Assembly (NCBI GenBank): GCA_014384515.1
Contig: JACNFS010000034.1
Location: forward strand, 1-6,334
Reading direction: 5' to 3'
Source: Dehalococcoidia bacterium
GTDB taxonomy: Bacteria > Chloroflexota > Dehalococcoidia > GIF9 > UBA5629
Length of the DNA: 6,334 nt
Part shown: positions 6,254 through 6,334 of the stretch, one piece after another
How positions within the stretch are numbered: the first letter of the stretch is position 1
How the letters are laid out: each line of letters opens with the position of its first letter
Notes under the pieces: model-generated
The model's input: the letters and a program-made list of their open reading frames with translations, nothing else
Told to the model about the DNA's origin: nothing
The model's database searches: none
Made by a program: the position numbers and the translations under genes

Positions 6254-6334
6254 ATGGATAAACAAGAGCTTGCAAATAAGCAAAAAAGCTGGAAAGTGGC
6301 CTTTCTGCTATCTCTCTTCGTTGGATTCTTCGGG
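6254..6334 (+). CDS. Probable TM2-domain membrane protein (3' partial)
   Basis: Only 27 residues are visible before the window ends. A short polar, lysine-rich N-terminus (MDKQELANKQKSWK) is followed by the hydrophobic stretch VAFLLSLFVGFFG. The pattern of a Lys/Trp-rich lead, then a helix ending in GxFG, is the usual opening of TM2 domains, which continue with a short turn (often RFYLG) and a second membrane helix. That continuation lies outside the window, so the family call is provisional; an unrelated small membrane protein is possible. The function of bacterial TM2 proteins is mostly unknown. Confidence 0.6.
   Translation, partial: MDKQELANKQKSWKVAFLLSLFVGFFG

Overview
The window reads as a bacterial chromosome fragment, about half G+C, with every supportable gene on the + strand and tightly spaced. 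The core is a heat-shock cluster: a DnaJ-family co-chaperone (5' end cut off by the window edge), an HspR-type MerR repressor, a small protein of unknown function and a full-length ClpC-type AAA+ unfoldase. DnaJ-HspR pairing is known from Actinobacteria, Deinococcus, Chloroflexi and a few others. The single-zinc-centre DnaJ, HspR next to ClpC and the general codon style make a Chloroflexota (Dehalococcoidia-like) origin my best guess. That is an inference from gene content, not a demonstrated assignment.

Layout. 1-938: DnaJ-like protein with only two of the usual four CxxCxGxG repeats. 974-1315: HspR. 1318-1599: 93-residue basic protein with four cysteines, unrecognised. 1613-4045: ClpC, 810 residues, with N-domain, two AAA+ modules, a UVR-like middle segment and an IGF loop suggesting a ClpP partner. 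4046-4705: VTT/DedA-family membrane protein that starts on the base after the clpC stop codon, in the same reading frame. 4722-5273: small membrane-anchored protein with a degenerate class I methyltransferase-like domain. 5264-5292: perfect 12-bp hairpin holding the methyltransferase stop codon in one arm and the first ATG of the next frame in the other. 5291 (or 5303/5309/5348)-6121: alpha/beta-hydrolase-like protein of unknown substrate. 6122-6253: 132-bp gap. 6254-6334: N-terminus of a probable TM2-domain membrane protein, cut by the window edge.

How the genes fit together. The first four genes form a plausible auto-regulated proteostasis operon. HspR would repress it with chaperone feedback, the J-protein would deliver substrates to DnaK, and ClpC would unfold proteins for ClpP. 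The order repressor, small Cys-containing protein, clpC resembles the Firmicutes ctsR-mcsA-mcsB-clpC operon in layout. This makes the 93-residue protein the most interesting unknown here: a possible ClpC or HspR accessory factor. The downstream VTT protein is probably translationally coupled to clpC. The methyltransferase-like, hydrolase-like and TM2 genes have no clear functional link to heat shock, and the 5264-5292 hairpin may separate them from the operon transcript. The promoter of the heat-shock operon lies upstream of the window, so no HspR operator could be confirmed.
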